A stretch of DNA of 64,000 nt. Source: Marsupella aquatica. Its lineage: Eukaryota > Marchantiophyta. A program made the translations under genes and the position numbers. Numbering within the stretch: the first letter of the stretch is position 1; every line of letters starts with the position of its first letter. Below the pieces are notes generated by a model, which was not told the origin of the DNA, searched no databases, and saw only the letters and a program-made list of their open reading frames with translations. Where the stretch lies: the NCBI GenBank assembly GCA_973895155.1, contig OZ316891.1:15810001-15874000 (forward strand), read 5' to 3'. This document shows positions 62,441 to 64,000 of this stretch, piece after piece.

Positions 62441-64000
62441 CGAGCACAGTATTTCTTTTCTCCTTCCCAGGTACGAGTGATTTAGAGAGCAATAATCCTT
62501 TGCAGTGCAGAGGTGTTTCAATTTGTGTTGGATCCCTGCTAAGACTTCGATTAATTTTCAATCCACTGCATAAAATTTGAGGACTTCTGTTTCTAAAACC
62601 TATTCAATAGTGACACGAAGAGCACGGCTATTAAGGAAAACAGTTCAGATTGTTTCCTTTTTGGAGTCCTAGGATTAAGTTTCCTGCTAATTCCTGAAGT
62701 CAATGGAAACAGAATTCATATGTTTGGTTGGACAGGGTCCAGTACAGCATACCCTTAAACCACAACTGCCCCTATAAATAGCTACGGGTTACCCCGTAGC
62801 TCTCATTGTAAAGTGCACAGGTTCAGAAATGGACTTTGAGGTGCACAAAGGTGGTGAGTGCAAAACCTTTCATTGGCAAGTGCTCCACAAAAGATACTGA
62901 GTGTTTTACCTTTGATGGTGAGTAGTGAGACATGGAATGAGGCTTTTATAGTGGCAGGTGTGGTTTAATGAGTTTGCAACACTGGCTAGAGGGTTGGAAC
63001 CTTGGTGAAATCAACTTCCAATGAACGGTTAAATTTGTGCAGGAAGGTGTTGAAAATGAGGCTAGCAATCGCGTGTTGTGATTTTGCTCACCCTGAGAAC
63101 ATCATTAGAATGATGTATGGTGATTTTCCTGAAGCATCAGTGCCCATCTCCTGTGCCACCTTCATGCTTTCCAAGTATGAACCACTCTAATCTCCCAACC
63201 TGAAGCCCATCTCAACCTGGAGGAAGGGTACTGGGCTCTCCTGGCTCTGTTAAAAGGCTCTATGGGGCCAGTTGCACCTCCCGGATCGTCTGAGTCACCT
63301 TCGTTATGCTCAGTATTTCAAGCTATATGATGTTCCTAGACTTGAAGCACGCCAAGGTAGTAGCCAAGAGACTCTCTAAACCAACCCATGTCAACGGACA
63401 GTGTTGGTCATTTATCTTGGTGTGAAATCTTGGTCTTCTCCTAGAGAGTACAGGCGCTATCTTCAATCCAGGGACTACGTGTCAAGAACAGTATTCGTGA
63501 TCACTTCCTACTGGATGTTGTAACCGCAATTGTAGGTAGAACTCTGACATTCACAGGTTGCAGGCCCAGGTCAGATATCCTAATTGTCCTTTGAGTGTGA
63601 AACCTAACGTACGCTAGACCTGGTGCAGATTACTTGCAGAAAGGTACAAACAGGAGCGACGGTGAGGGCGTATTTTAGAAATCCCAATAAAAATGTCGTG
63701 ACAGTGGCTTGCATAGGATTATCCTGGGCGGATTTTGTGTGGAAAATGTATCGGAGACTGGTATGGTAATGACAAAATATCAAAACAGTGATTGTCATTT
63801 TCTGATGGTGCAGGGCTCAGGGATGTCACCAAAGAGAGCATCTTGATGATTTCTTTCAAGAAACACAAAGTTCTGCTTGACTACTGTTGGTCTCTCGATG
63901 CTACTAGGATTTTTCAAATCACACGTCAAACCTCTACGGGGACGGATAGGTATTCATATAGGTCACGAAAGGTAGAGGGAGAAGGTCAAAAGTGATTGTA
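62441..64000. other. Downstream of DnaJ, no supported gene
   Basis: A TATAAATA box at 62773-62780 runs into a 9-bp inverted repeat (AGCTACGGG at 62780-62788 with CCCGTAGCT at 62793-62801). Open frames at 63002-63190 and 63792-63995 have no family features I know. Fragmented frames at 63200-63560 look like decayed coding sequence, but I cannot name it. Confidence 0.35.

Noticed and set aside
62773-62801. TATA box with palindrome as a promoter
   Set aside because: No gene follows it that I can support; noted only as a structure.

Overview
The window is nuclear DNA of a streptophyte plant (green alga or land plant; I cannot name the species). The evidence is a plant-type J protein with a DnaJ-X domain split over nine exons at the right edge, tnp2/Transposase_24 CACTA transposons, an L1 ORF1 with the plant DUF4283 plus zinc-knuckle layout, an EDM2-like PHD protein, and a short interstitial run of the plant telomere unit. 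The DnaJ gene (58681-62440) is the only ordinary host gene I can support. About 58 kb to its left is a nest of transposable elements inserted into one another.

Layout. 1-700: decayed L1 reverse transcriptase. 882-5434: CACTA-1, bounded by a 31-bp terminal inverted repeat and a 3-bp target duplication; it holds a TNPA-like (Transposase_24) gene and a tnp2 remnant, plus a perfect 228-bp hairpin. 5435-7840: 5' part of an L1 with a DUF4283/CCHC ORF1. 7860-13106: copy A1 of a divergent two-gene transposon (MULE-like transposase and a ParB-like protein). 13611 onward: a CACTA-type terminus, then a LINE nest (14703-20932) with one almost full-length LINE. 24427-31319: CACTA-3, carrying PHD, BRCT and F-box-like genes upstream of tnp2. 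31559-34744: LINE fragments around a second, canonical MULE. 34745-37797: copy A2 of the two-gene element. 38224-58303: family B of the same element, split by CACTA-2 (43133-55189), which carries tnp2, a SET-domain gene and a TNPA-like gene.

The most interesting find is the two-gene transposon. A transposase and a ParB-like protein are transcribed divergently. In family B the ParB-like protein continues in frame into a degenerate N4/N6-type DNA methyltransferase-like domain; the reading frame is seen once CACTA-2 and one copy of its target duplication are mentally removed. Non-coding parts (shared promoter, transposase intron, ParB intron, methyltransferase intron, 3' flank) carry a palindrome specific to each family: AGCGCCNGGCGCT in A (15 sites in two copies) and GCTAGCGA-NN-TCGCTAGC in B. 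The sites sit in equivalent introns although their sequences differ. This resembles a transposon with its own sequence-specific DNA-binding or chromatin factor that co-evolves with its target motif, as known for VANC proteins of Arabidopsis VANDAL MULEs; that functional link is inference.

A second theme is chromatin-type cargo in CACTA elements (PHD, BRCT and F-box in CACTA-3; SET in CACTA-2, where the SET exon lies in the first intron of tnp2 in matching splice phase). A third is a LINE whose copies end in a TAATGG hexamer repeat instead of poly(A), have hairpins in the 3' end, and insert head-to-tail at each other's tails. Many broken genes carry TGA where a related copy has arginine, several of them CGA, which suggests cytosine-methylation decay.
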